Below are positions 1 to 7,405 of a stretch of DNA of 28,075 nucleotides, one piece after another (position 1 is the stretch's first letter; each line of letters starts with the position of its first letter). A program made the position numbers and the translations under genes. Source of the stretch: Prevotella sp. CAG:1185 (GTDB lineage: Bacteria; Bacteroidota; Bacteroidia; Bacteroidales; Bacteroidaceae); contig HF992618.1 of the NCBI GenBank assembly GCA_000436695.1, positions 1-28,075 of the forward strand. The letters are read 5' to 3'. Below the pieces are notes generated by a model that was not told the origin of the DNA, did no database searches, and worked only from the letters and a program-made list of their open reading frames with translations.

Positions 1-124
1 CAAATCTTCCGCTCATTTTTTCATATACATCCAAGGCATGCTTGGCTTTTGATATGTTTCCTCTTTTTGCGTAAATGTCAATAAGTGGGCCTAAAGAGTA
101 GGCTGCTTCTCTTTTATTTTTTCA
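1..124 (-). pseudogene. Edge fragment of a TPR-like reading frame without a start codon
   Basis: On the minus strand a frame is open from the in-frame TGA at 122-124 to the left edge. It reads like a helical repeat of the tetratricopeptide type, with the pieces AAYSLGPLIDIYAKRGN and ISKAKHALDVYEKMSG. Small and large residues alternate as in TPR helix pairs. No ATG lies before this stretch; the first in-frame ATG (14-16) falls inside the repeat-like part, and a TTG in the second helix is the only other plausible start. The sequence directly upstream (about 145 onward) belongs to an intergenic repeat module rather than to a gene. This fits a gene whose 5' part was lost or frameshifted, with the rest lying off the window. 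It could also be chance, since only about 40 residues are visible. TPR assignment is by eye. Confidence 0.4.
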
Positions 125-144
125 ATCTGGAAAAACGAAAGATA

Positions 145-432
145 ACAAGTGTTAATTGTTTGTGATATTAATACAACGTAATTAACATTCGTTTGCTTAT
201 TGCGATGAATAACGAGGCAAAAAGCATGGATTTTGGGTTGTAAAAGCATGCTTTTCGAGGGATTAAAGGGCATGTTTTATGGCGTAACTCGGCCACTTTT
301 GCACCGTAAATGGCCGAGTAATATTTTTTAACTATTAACGATTCTATTTGAATATCGCATAACGCGCTGACTGTCAATGGTTTAATAAAATAACTCAATT
401 TTTATCGCTTTTCGTGTAAAATCACGGATTTG
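145..432 (-). repeat. Intergenic repeat module A (five units of about 22 bp plus flanking motifs)
   Basis: Degenerate units start at 219, 241, 264, 285 and 307, so the spacing is 22, 23, 21 and 22 bp. Each begins with a TAAA-like tract and carries a TTTT tract about 10-11 bp later. Examples are TAAAAGCATGCTTTT, TAAAGGGCATGTTTT and TAACTCGGCCACTTTT. The second unit contains the perfect palindrome AAAAGCATGCTTTT. On the left lies TTAACATTCGTTT (182-194), the exact reverse complement of AAACGAATGTTAA near 28002-28014 in module C. On the right lies a small hairpin CGTG-taaaat-CACG (413-426). The strand is given as minus because the module is inverted relative to B and C. Outer limits are approximate. 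Confidence 0.6.
287..329 (+). terminator. Terminator-like hairpin inside repeat module A
   Basis: The arms ACTCGGCCA (287-295) and TGGCCGAGT (311-319) are perfect 9-bp complements around a 15-base loop, and six T follow at 324-329. The shape is that of an intrinsic terminator on the plus strand. No plus-strand gene lies upstream inside the window, and the two arms sit in two neighbouring repeat units, so it may simply be a by-product of unit structure. Confidence 0.4.
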
Positions 433-672
433 TAATGAGCATCGCTGTTCTGAGAGCGTTAAACAGACAGATTTGTTCTGAAATATTTACAATAAAATAA
501 ATGCTCCATAGTAAGTGTTATCCTGCGGAACATCTTTAATATTATTATTAATTTTAATGATGGACTAAGATGAAGGTAGAATGTTACACAATGAATAAGT
601 GAAATATAATCTATTTGAAATTATCTGAATTACTGTGTCTGATTGGTTTCTTGCTCCTTATTCGGGATACAA
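433..672. other. Intergenic spacer with nothing recognised
   Basis: This AT-rich stretch lies between repeat module A and the his-operon terminator. I see no convincing reading frame, no tRNA and no Bacteroidota-type promoter in it. Together with the module to its left it makes a gap of almost 700 bp without an intact gene. Confidence 0.5.
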
Positions 673-720
673 AAAACGGACAGAAACCGACCAAAATACA
701 GTCAGGTGTCTGTCCGTTTT
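673..720 (-). terminator. Terminator downstream of hisC
   Basis: Arms AAAACGGACAG (673-683) and CTGTCCGTTTT (710-720) pair perfectly. The stem continues inward through CAGA/TCTG, ACC/GGT and GAC/GTC, with one mismatch and one bulge, to a 9-base loop at 692-700. Read on the minus strand the stem ends in six T. It lies about 90 bp past the hisC stop and most likely ends the hisGDC transcript. Confidence 0.8.
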
Positions 721-808
721 ATCTGTTATTATGTCGACTTAATAAAAGTCTTGTTCAAATTATGTTGCCGTATTATTAAGTAGCAAGAAAACAAAGCCTG
801 TTTGCGGG

Positions 809-1843
809 TTAATACTGTCTTAAGGCAGACAGCAGTTCGTTGTTTTCGCTCTTGCTGCCGATGGTTATGCGCAGGCAGTTGTTGCAAAGATGCACGTTGG
901 TTCTGTTTCTTACAATCACGCCGTTACTTTTAAGATAGTCGTAAATGGCTTGTGCGTCGTTCATCTTGGCAAGAAAGAAATTGGCGTCAGTGGGATATAT
1001 CTTTTCGCAGAACGGCAGCATTTTGAATGCTTCAATCATTCTGCCCCTTTCAAGCAGTATGGTCTTAACCCATTTGTCAACCTCATAAGGCTCTTTAAGT
1101 GCCTCGAGAGCCTGCTGTTGCGTCAGTGTGTTAACGTTATAAGGATACTTAACCTTGTTGAAAATGTTGATTAGGTCCTTTTGTGCAAAGGCCATGCCGA
1201 GCCTTATTGCCGCACATCCCCATGCCTTGCTGAAAGTGTTGAGCACAACAAGATTAGGAAACTTGGCAAGGTCGAGCCGCAACGGACGCTCTGAAGAGAA
1301 GTCGGAGTAAGCCTCGTCGACCACTACTATGCCATGAAACGCATTTATCACCTTTACAATCTCGTCGCGCACGATGTTGTTGCCTGTAGGATTGTTGGGC
1401 GAGCATATCCATATAAGCTTAGTCCTGTCGTTGCATGCGTGGAGCAGTCGGCCGGCAGTGATCTGATAATTCTGGTCAAGGTCAACCCTGCGGTATTCAA
1501 CATCGTTGATGTCGGCGCAGACTTTATACATTCCGTATGTAGGCTCAATTGCCACAACGTTGTCTCTGCCGGGGCATGTAAAGCAGCGATAGAGCAGGTC
1601 GATGGCCTCGTCGGAGCCGTTACCGAGAAAAATCTGCTCGGGCTTTACGCCTTTTATCTTAGACAATCTGTCCTTAACCTCGGTCTGCAACGGATCGGGA
1701 TATCTGTTGTAAGGCGAGTTATAAGGATTCTCGTTGGCATCGAGAAACACCTTTGCAGCCTTTCCGACGTATTCGTTGCGCGCGCTGCTGTAAGGTTTCA
1801 GGTTCCATATATTTGGCCGTGTTAATTCTTTTAGTGACTTCAT
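809..1843 (-). CDS. hisC: Histidinol-phosphate aminotransferase
   Basis: HisC is a fold-type I, PLP-dependent aminotransferase. It converts imidazole-acetol phosphate plus glutamate to histidinol phosphate and 2-oxoglutarate in histidine synthesis, in the cytosol. The 344-residue length is normal for the family. Visible motifs are LGNGSDEAIDLL (about 73-84), the substrate/PLP region SPNNPTG (148-154), the cofactor-binding DEAY (176-179) and the Schiff-base lysine in FSKAWG (Lys206). The C-terminal part carries the expected RNRTNVHLCNNCLRITIG segment. It starts two bases after the hisD stop, so the two are translated from one message. It is the last gene of the visible operon; hisB, which often follows in relatives, is not here and a terminator lies downstream instead. 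Confidence 0.95.
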   Translation of the reverse strand: MKSLKELTRPNIWNLKPYSSARNEYVGKAAKVFLDANENPYNSPYNRYPDPLQTEVKDRLSKIKGVKPEQIFLGNGSDEAIDLLYRCFTCPGRDNVVAIEPTYGMYKVCADINDVEYRRVDLDQNYQITAGRLLHACNDRTKLIWICSPNNPTGNNIVRDEIVKVINAFHGIVVVDEAYSDFSSERPLRLDLAKFPNLVVLNTFSKAWGCAAIRLGMAFAQKDLINIFNKVKYPYNVNTLTQQQALEALKEPYEVDKWVKTILLERGRMIEAFKMLPFCEKIYPTDANFFLAKMNDAQAIYDYLKSNGVIVRNRTNVHLCNNCLRITIGSKSENNELLSALRQY

Positions 1844-1845
1844 GG

Positions 1846-3135
1846 CTAATCTTGTTTTAAGTTGTTTATTCTTACGGTCATGGCATTCTTATGTGCAAAG
1901 AGCATTTCGTTTTCAGCCATCACCTCCACAGTGCGCCCAATGTTGGCAATACCTTCTTCGGTTATATGCTGGAAAGTTATTTTTCTCATAAAGCTGTCGA
2001 GGTTTACGCCGCTGTAAGCAACAGCATATCCGTGGGTAGGCAGAGTGTGATTGGTGCCGCTAGCGTAGTCGCCGGCACTTTCACAGGCATATTTGCCAAG
2101 GAATACGCTGCCCGCATTGACCACCTTTGCGGCAAGTTCGTCATAATTGTCGGTGGTAATGATAAGATGTTCTGGGGCATACATATTGCTAAGCTCTATG
2201 GCTTCGTCAAGATTGTCTACAAGTATGAGCTTGCTGTTGACGAGAGTCTGCGTTGCAATGTCTTTGCGAGGCAGCGCGTTGAGCTGTGTCTCAATCTGTT
2301 CACGTGTAAGGTCAAGTGTCTTTTCCGATGAGGTGATGAGCATCACTTGCGAGTCGGTGCCGTGTTCAGCCTGCGAGAGCAGGTCGGCAGCGATAAACTC
2401 TGGATTGCTGTTTTCGTCGGCAATGACGCATACTTCCGACGGTCCGGCAGGCATGTCTATGGTAGCGTCTTTAATAGACACAATCTGTTTTGCCGCCATA
2501 ACGTATCTGTTGCCAGGGCCGAAAATCTTATACACCTTTGGTATGCTTTCAGTTCCGTATGCCATGCAGCCTATAGCCTGAGTGCCTCCTGCCTTGAAGA
2601 TACGGCTTACGCCAGCTATTGAGGCAGCGGCAAGTATGGCAGGATTAACCTTTCCGTCGCGTCCCGGAGGAGTACACAGCACGATGTCGCGGCATCCTGC
2701 AATCTTTGCAGGAGTGGCAAGCATGAGAACCGTGCTGAAAAGCGGTGCTGTGCCGCCCGGAATGTAAAGGCCGACCTTCTCGATAGGCACGCATTTCTGC
2801 CAGCATGTTACGCCCGGCTGAGTCTCAACCTTCGGACAGCTGATTTTCTGTGCCTCATGGAAGGCTGCAATATTGTGATGGGCAGATACCAAGGCGCGGT
2901 GAAGTTCGGCAGGAATATGGTTGACGGCATCGTCAATCTCGCTTTGTGACACTTCAATGCTGTCCAGTCTTACATGGTCGAACTTCTCCTCATATTTTCT
3001 TAACGCACCGTCGCCGCCTTCCTTTATGTCATTAAGTATAGCCTTTACGGTGGCTGTAAGTTCTTCTGTGTCGATGTACGGACGTTCAGTTATTTCAGTC
3101 CATTCCTCACGCTTTGGATATCTGTATATTTTCAT
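1846..3135 (-). CDS. hisD: Histidinol dehydrogenase
   Basis: HisD is a zinc enzyme that oxidises L-histidinol to L-histidine in two NAD-dependent steps, the last two steps of the pathway. The 429-residue length is typical. Family landmarks are VGLYIPGGTAPL (121-132), KIFGPGNRYV (203-212), IDMPAGPSEV (226-235), the zinc-ligand region SQAEHGTDSQ (Gln255, His258), the catalytic Glu-His pair in APEHLI (322-323) and the metal/substrate region GDYASGTNH (355-363). All key residues appear present, so the enzyme should be active. The gene follows hisG by 26 bp and precedes hisC by 2 bp, giving the order hisG-hisD-hisC on the minus strand. Confidence 0.96.
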   Translation of the reverse strand: MKIYRYPKREEWTEITERPYIDTEELTATVKAILNDIKEGGDGALRKYEEKFDHVRLDSIEVSQSEIDDAVNHIPAELHRALVSAHHNIAAFHEAQKISCPKVETQPGVTCWQKCVPIEKVGLYIPGGTAPLFSTVLMLATPAKIAGCRDIVLCTPPGRDGKVNPAILAAASIAGVSRIFKAGGTQAIGCMAYGTESIPKVYKIFGPGNRYVMAAKQIVSIKDATIDMPAGPSEVCVIADENSNPEFIAADLLSQAEHGTDSQVMLITSSEKTLDLTREQIETQLNALPRKDIATQTLVNSKLILVDNLDEAIELSNMYAPEHLIITTDNYDELAAKVVNAGSVFLGKYACESAGDYASGTNHTLPTHGYAVAYSGVNLDSFMRKITFQHITEEGIANIGRTVEVMAENEMLFAHKNAMTVRINNLKQD

Positions 3136-3161
3136 TGTCGTAAATGTTTTGTAAACCTGCG

Positions 3162-4013
3162 TTATAGTATCATTTTCTCAATCGGAGTAACCAGAATGCC
3201 CTGTGCTCCCATCTCTTTCAGGCGTCCGATAATCTCCCAAAATCTTTTTTCATCCAGTACGGTATGCACAGAACACCATTCGTCGTCGGCAAGCGGAATT
3301 ACCGTGGGGCTTTTAAGTCCCGGCAGCACGTCGATGATTTCTTTAAGATGAGTCTTTGGCACGTTCATCCTGACATACTTTTTGTCCTCAGCATTGCGCA
3401 CCGCCTTGAAGCGGAACATCATCTGGTCGAGCAGTTCCTGCTTGTCCTTATCAAGATTCTTGTTGGCAATCAGCACAGCCTCGCTTTTCATCACGACCTC
3501 AACTTCCTGAAGGTTGTTGCTTACGAGAGTGGAACCGCTGCTGACAATGTCGAATATTCCGTCGGCAAGACCTATGCCCGGACTTATCTCAACGCTTCCG
3601 GTTATGACATGAATTTCGGCATTGATGTTATGCTCGTCTAAAAACTTTTTAAGGATGACAGGGTAGGAGGTGGCAATCTTCTTGCCGTTAAACCATTCTA
3701 TACCGTTATAGTCGGCTGCCTTTGGAATGGCAAGCGACAAGCGGCATTTGCTGAATCCGAGGCGGTAGACTATGTCGGCGTTCTCGTTTCTCTCGAGAAA
3801 TTCGTTCTCTCCAACGATGCCTATGTCGGCAACACCGGTGGCCACGCTCTGTGGAATGTCATCGTCTCTGAGATATAAAACTTCAAGCGGAAAGTTGGAT
3901 GATTTAACCAGAAGAGTACGCTTATTTGAACTTATCTTTATATCTGCTTCGTTAAGCAAATTCATCGTGTCGTCAAACAGACGTCCTTTAGATTGTACTG
4001 CAATGCGCAACAT
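3162..4013 (-). CDS. hisG: ATP phosphoribosyltransferase, long form
   Basis: HisG condenses ATP with PRPP to phosphoribosyl-ATP, the first and committed step of histidine synthesis. At 283 residues it is the long, homohexameric form, which has its own C-terminal ACT-like regulatory domain (about residues 205-283) for histidine feedback and needs no HisZ. Visible signs are the N-terminal AVQSKGRL, VADIGIVGENEFLE, the PRPP-binding stretch DIVSSGSTLVSNNL and the typical end GILVTPIEKMIL. It is the first gene of the his operon. A TATTTTTG -7-type element (minus strand, 4042-4049) lies about 30 bp upstream. I found no leader peptide rich in His codons, so classic attenuation is not indicated; feedback inhibition is the likely control. 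Confidence 0.96.
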   Translation of the reverse strand: MLRIAVQSKGRLFDDTMNLLNEADIKISSNKRTLLVKSSNFPLEVLYLRDDDIPQSVATGVADIGIVGENEFLERNENADIVYRLGFSKCRLSLAIPKAADYNGIEWFNGKKIATSYPVILKKFLDEHNINAEIHVITGSVEISPGIGLADGIFDIVSSGSTLVSNNLQEVEVVMKSEAVLIANKNLDKDKQELLDQMMFRFKAVRNAEDKKYVRMNVPKTHLKEIIDVLPGLKSPTVIPLADDEWCSVHTVLDEKRFWEIIGRLKEMGAQGILVTPIEKMIL

Positions 4014-4041
4014 ATTTAATAAATTAATTAAAAATACGTGG

Positions 4042-4073
4042 CAAAAATACGCTTTTTTAAGAAGAATTGCAAG
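4042..4073 (-). promoter_or_regulatory. Candidate promoter of hisGDC
   Basis: On the minus strand TATTTTTG (4042-4049) matches the Bacteroidota -7 consensus TANNTTTG. CTTG (4070-4073), 20 bp upstream, resembles the -33 TTTG. The predicted start lies about 25 bases before the hisG ATG. Confidence 0.5.
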
Positions 4074-4081
4074 AAATGTTG

Positions 4082-4089
4082 TATTTTTG
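4082..4089 (+). promoter_or_regulatory. Candidate -7 element of the mltF-like gene
   Basis: TATTTTTG on the plus strand fits TANNTTTG and lies 51 bases before the ATG at 4141. No clear TTTG is found at the ideal distance; a T-run at 4053-4058 is the nearest. The box is back to back with the hisG promoter, 32 bp away, so the two units are transcribed divergently from one short region. Confidence 0.4.
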
Positions 4090-4140
4090 TACCCCGATTT
4101 GCAGCAGATTGAATTATATCTGCATCTTTATAAAAGAAAT

Positions 4141-5361
4141 ATGTGTCATACGTTAAGAGTGATATTGATTTTTATGTTTGTCTCGTTTTTGTTTTCATGT
4201 ACTGAAAGCAAAAAGGAGCCTGTGGTTACTCCTTGGGGTGAGGTTCAGACAGACACAATATTGCCGGATGACAATTTTACGGTAAGTGACATAGTAAGCA
4301 ACGGCGAGCTGATAGCACTGACGCTGACGGGTCCTGAAACATATTACGACTATCGTGGCCGTGGCATGGGAGCGCAGTATCTTCTGTGCGAGAAGTTTGC
4401 GCAGAAGCTTGGCGTTTCGTTGCGTATAGAGGTGTGTAAGGATACGATGGAGATGGTTAAGCGCCTGCAGGAAGGTGACGCAGACGTTATAGCTTTTCCG
4501 CTGCCAAAGAAAATATCGCAGAAAAACAAACTTATAGCCTGTGGCGCAGGCGTTGATTCGCTGGGAGTGCAGTGGGCTGTTGACACAGGTAACAAGGAAC
4601 TTGCCGACAGCCTTAACAACTGGTTTAAGCCTAACATGCTTGCTGACATAAAGAAAGAGGAGAATTATCTGCTGTCTTCAAACAGCGTTAAGCGTCATGT
4701 ATATGCTCCGTTCCTTAACAGAGCCGGGGGCGTGATTTCGCATTATGACCCGTTGTTCAAGAAGTATGCTCCAATGGCGCGTTGGGACTGGCGGCTTATG
4801 GCGGCACAATGTTATCAGGAATCGTGCTTTGACCCTGAGGCAAGGTCGTGGGCCGGTGCGCGCGGATTGATGCAGATTATGCCTGGAACGGCAGCTCATC
4901 TTGGACTTTCAATGTTGGATATTCATAATCCTGAGCAGAATGTAAAGGCGGCAGCCCGCTATTTAAGTGAGCTGAACGGGTATTTCAGAAATATTCCAAG
5001 TGCGTCTGAGCGGCAGCTGTTTGTGCTTGCTTCATACAACGGCGGCTATTTTCATGTGCAGGACGCCATGGCTCTTGCCCGTAAAAACGGAAAGAGCCCT
5101 CACCGCTGGCGCGATGTGGCATATTATATCCTTGCGCTTGAAAAGCCTCAATATTATAATGACCCTGTGGTAAAGCACGGATACATGAGAGGTTCTGAAA
5201 CGGTTGACTATGTTGACCGCATACGTCAACGCTATGCACAATATCGTGGCGTGCCTTATGGAGGTGCTTCTGTCAATGGCTGGAGTGGCGGTTCTTCAAC
5301 AGAATCATTCAGTCCGATGACTCCGCGTAAGGCAAAGAAACATCACCGCTTCCACATTTAG
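4141..5361 (+). CDS. MltF-like membrane-bound lytic transglycosylase lipoprotein
   Basis: The protein (406 residues) has a lipoprotein signal ending in the lipobox SFLFSC (Cys20). Residues about 50-190 form a short periplasmic solute-binding-like domain (ENGELIALTLTGPETYYDYRG-type start, then GDADVIAFPLP). Residues about 200-345 form an SLT/lysozyme-like domain with the catalytic Glu227 in CYQESCF, then GLMQIMPGTA (242-251) and ASYNGG (297-302). This is the MltF layout: lytic cleavage of peptidoglycan to 1,6-anhydro-muropeptides at the envelope. The frame is open from 3772, but the extension would overlap hisG in antisense; the ATG at 4141 gives a clean lipoprotein signal and sits just after the promoter region. 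The Gly/Ser-rich and basic tail (371-406) is probably disordered. Confidence 0.88.
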   Translation: MCHTLRVILIFMFVSFLFSCTESKKEPVVTPWGEVQTDTILPDDNFTVSDIVSNGELIALTLTGPETYYDYRGRGMGAQYLLCEKFAQKLGVSLRIEVCKDTMEMVKRLQEGDADVIAFPLPKKISQKNKLIACGAGVDSLGVQWAVDTGNKELADSLNNWFKPNMLADIKKEENYLLSSNSVKRHVYAPFLNRAGGVISHYDPLFKKYAPMARWDWRLMAAQCYQESCFDPEARSWAGARGLMQIMPGTAAHLGLSMLDIHNPEQNVKAAARYLSELNGYFRNIPSASERQLFVLASYNGGYFHVQDAMALARKNGKSPHRWRDVAYYILALEKPQYYNDPVVKHGYMRGSETVDYVDRIRQRYAQYRGVPYGGASVNGWSGGSSTESFSPMTPRKAKKHHRFHI

Positions 5362-5417
5362 CTGCAAGCGGGCATAAGGATGAATATATAAAAAATACAA
5401 GTAGATTGATTTCTCAG

Positions 5418-5470
5418 CCGTCTTTATGTCTTTCATTTATTGTATTGTCGTCTGTTCAACATAAAGACGG
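5418..5470. terminator. Inverted repeat downstream of the mltF-like gene
   Basis: CCGTCTTTATGT (5418-5429) and ACATAAAGACGG (5459-5470) are perfect 12-bp complements with a 29-base loop. It lies in the convergent gap after the plus-strand transglycosylase gene and is followed by an AT-rich stretch rather than a pure T-run. A terminator role is likely but the long loop makes it imperfect. Confidence 0.5.
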
Positions 5471-5510
5471 AAATAGAATTTTATTATTATTGCGTATTTA
5501 GCTTAGAGAT

Positions 5511-5530
5511 AAAACATCTTTGTAAGATGT
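5511..5530 (-). terminator. Terminator of the ileS-lspA operon
   Basis: ACATCTT (5514-5520) and AAGATGT (5524-5530) form a 7-bp perfect hairpin with a 3-base loop. On the minus strand it is followed by TTTTAT. It sits 17 bases past the last stop of the minus-strand operon. Confidence 0.5.
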
Positions 5531-5546
5531 GATTGATTTGTGTTTG

Positions 5547-5756
5547 TCATTCAATAAACTTACCGTCTTTGCTGGCTCTTATTATGCCGTTTGCGTCTTT
5601 AGTCAGCAGTATGGTGCCGCCAAGCCATTCGGTAAAAGGCTGTTCTTCGGTAAGTGGATAGTAGTTGGTGACGATGCCGTTTTCAATTTCAACGACATAT
5701 TGAATCAGTTGCCTGTCGTCGATGATAACCCTGTTGGCTGCTATCCGTCTTGCCAT
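5547..5756 (-). CDS. Small conserved-looking hypothetical protein
   Basis: The protein has 69 residues, no signal peptide and no membrane segment. It begins MARRIAANRVIIDDRQLIQY and contains alternating hydrophobic and polar residues (VVEIENGIVTNYYPL) that suggest a small beta-rich fold. I do not recognise a named family. It is the last gene of the minus-strand operon, starting 33 bp after the DUF4296 lipoprotein stop. Its composition, operon position and terminator just downstream support a real gene. A role tied to ileS, lspA or the lipoprotein cannot be read from the sequence. Confidence 0.7.
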   Translation of the reverse strand: MARRIAANRVIIDDRQLIQYVVEIENGIVTNYYPLTEEQPFTEWLGGTILLTKDANGIIRASKDGKFIE

Positions 5757-5789
5757 ATCAAAAAAATCTGTTATGCGTTATTACAAAGG

Positions 5790-6776
5790 CTATTGTGCCT
5801 GCATCTTTTGCATCGTTGGAGCGACACGTCTCATTTGCATCGGACCGTTTGGTGTGGCGTGTATCGGTGTTGCTGTCTGGCTGGCCGGTTGCGCATTTCT
5901 GTTTATTGAGTCGGCGCGTCTGGTCATACCAGTGTTGTTCATCCTTTGCAGTGTGTCTCTGTTGCCAGGTGTCTGATTATCCGCCTTTGACGGATTGTTA
6001 AGTCCGTTGTTTCGCATTCTAATTAGTCGGATGTTGCTTATTGACATCAGGCTTAATGAGTTCTTGCTTTGCTCAAACGTAGATTTATTCAAATAAATAA
6101 ATCCCCTAATGGCCTTTATTCCATTATTCTCAGTATCGGAAACTGTTAAGCTGTAACTTGAATTAGAAGACAGATGAATGACTGTGCTGGCTATGCTGTC
6201 GTTTTTAAACTGTATTGCAAGCATTGCCACGCCGTCTCTCACACCATCTTTAAAGATAAAGTTGCTGTTAAAGCTGAATATCAGTTTGTCGCCATTATGG
6301 TAAGTGCTGTCAGCATTAATCTCAAACGACATGGTATTATAGGGGGCATCCGGCATGAGTACGCACGACGGAACACCTCGCCACATGTTTGAGGTATCCT
6401 TAGCCGAAGTCATGTCTCCGTATTGGCTTATGTCGTTAGCCGAAGCACCTAAAGCCAAGGCTTCGTCACTAAGGCGTTTCGACAGGTTTTCATAAATCTT
6501 ATGAAGTCTGTCGGCATGCCTTACGTAATAGACAAGTGACGAATCAAACTCGGCTTGCGTTATTCCATATTTCTTAAGTACCGCTTGGCGATAGAGCGTT
6601 GTTTGATATTTTGCCTCGTTCGTACCGTTATTGTCAACCATTGCATCGGCTAAATGATAGTCATATAATATGTCTTCAAACTCATCCGGCTGAAGATATT
6701 TTCCAGGCACTTGCGGTTTGCATGAAAACATAATCAGCAAGAGCGATATGAACAGAAGACATATATTATTTTTCAT
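5790..6776 (-). CDS. DUF4296-type lipoprotein
   Basis: The protein has 328 residues. The N-terminal signal ends in the lipobox MFSC (Cys19), so it should be a lipoprotein in the cell envelope. Residues about 25-120 carry the DUF4296 pattern: YLQPDEFEDILYDYHLADAM, then a helix with YGITQAEFDSSLVYYVRHADRL. The middle part (about 160-255) looks beta-rich and the C-terminal 75 residues are low-complexity, rich in Asn, Gln, Thr, Pro and Met. The function of DUF4296 is unknown to me. Its ATG overlaps the lspA stop by four bases (ATGA type), so translation is coupled to the very peptidase that would mature it. The recognition of the domain is from memory of Bacteroidota homologues. Confidence 0.8.
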   Translation of the reverse strand: MKNNICLLFISLLLIMFSCKPQVPGKYLQPDEFEDILYDYHLADAMVDNNGTNEAKYQTTLYRQAVLKKYGITQAEFDSSLVYYVRHADRLHKIYENLSKRLSDEALALGASANDISQYGDMTSAKDTSNMWRGVPSCVLMPDAPYNTMSFEINADSTYHNGDKLIFSFNSNFIFKDGVRDGVAMLAIQFKNDSIASTVIHLSSNSSYSLTVSDTENNGIKAIRGFIYLNKSTFEQSKNSLSLMSISNIRLIRMRNNGLNNPSKADNQTPGNRDTLQRMNNTGMTRRADSINRNAQPASQTATPIHATPNGPMQMRRVAPTMQKMQAQ

Positions 6777-7405
6777 TTTCTGATAAATGATATTTGTGAC
6801 AATTCTTTGCGGCAGAACAGCAGCAATAATATTACTCCGACACTAATGCAGGCATCGGCAAAATTGAATACGGGGCTGAAGAATATAAATTCGTCTCCTC
6901 CCCAAAACGGAACCCAGTCGGGCCATGTTGTTACTATCAGCGGGAAATAGAACATATCTACAACCTTACCCATAAGGAACGGGGCATAGCCGTGACCGAA
7001 AGGTACGAAATAAGAAACGTAGTAGGGGGAAGATGCATTGAAAATCAGACCATAGAACATGCAGTCGAGCAGATTGCCTGCTGCACCGGCCAAAACCAAT
7101 AGCAGACAAGCTATATAGAACGTCCTTGCGTTGTTCTTAATCTGTTTGTAAATGTAGTAGCCCACTACACTTATCGCTACAATTCGAAAAAGGCTGAGAA
7201 CCAATTTGTTTATTATCGTCATCCCGTAAGCCATACCGTTGTTCTCGATAAAGCTAATGTAGAACCAGTCGGTGATTCTGATATTTTCGTGCAGACACAT
7301 ACTGGTTTTGACCTCAATCTTTATTACTTGGTCAATAACGAGAAGTATAATAACTGCAAATATGGCTATCAGCCCTTTTCTCTTATATGTACTATTACTT
7401 TCCAT
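6773..7405 (-). CDS. lspA: Lipoprotein signal peptidase (signal peptidase II)
   Basis: LspA is an inner-membrane aspartyl peptidase that removes the signal peptide from diacylglyceryl-prolipoproteins. The protein has four hydrophobic segments (about 11-30, 65-88, 95-112, 178-200). The conserved IENNGMAYG lies at 53-61. The catalytic pair is visible: Asp114 in GNLLD and Asp184 in FNFADA. At 210 residues it is longer than the 160-170 of proteobacterial forms; the extra residues lie in the loop between the two aspartates (about 120-177), as is usual in Bacteroidota. It starts immediately after the dksA-like stop and overlaps the DUF4296 gene by four bases. Confidence 0.94.
   Translation of the reverse strand: MESNSTYKRKGLIAIFAVIILLVIDQVIKIEVKTSMCLHENIRITDWFYISFIENNGMAYGMTIINKLVLSLFRIVAISVVGYYIYKQIKNNARTFYIACLLLVLAGAAGNLLDCMFYGLIFNASSPYYVSYFVPFGHGYAPFLMGKVVDMFYFPLIVTTWPDWVPFWGGDEFIFFSPVFNFADACISVGVILLLLFCRKELSQISFIRK

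Noticed and set aside
219..330. The regular repeat array could be a CRISPR array
   Set aside because: The units are 22 bp, degenerate and contiguous, without identical direct repeats or unique spacers of constant length, and no cas genes are near.
91..398. Two short minus-strand frames in the left intergenic region
   Set aside because: They run through the repeat module; translations show no protein-like pattern.
3772..4140. N-terminal extension of the MltF-like frame by 123 residues
   Set aside because: It runs antisense over hisG and would put the lipoprotein signal inside the protein; the ATG at 4141 starts the signal directly.
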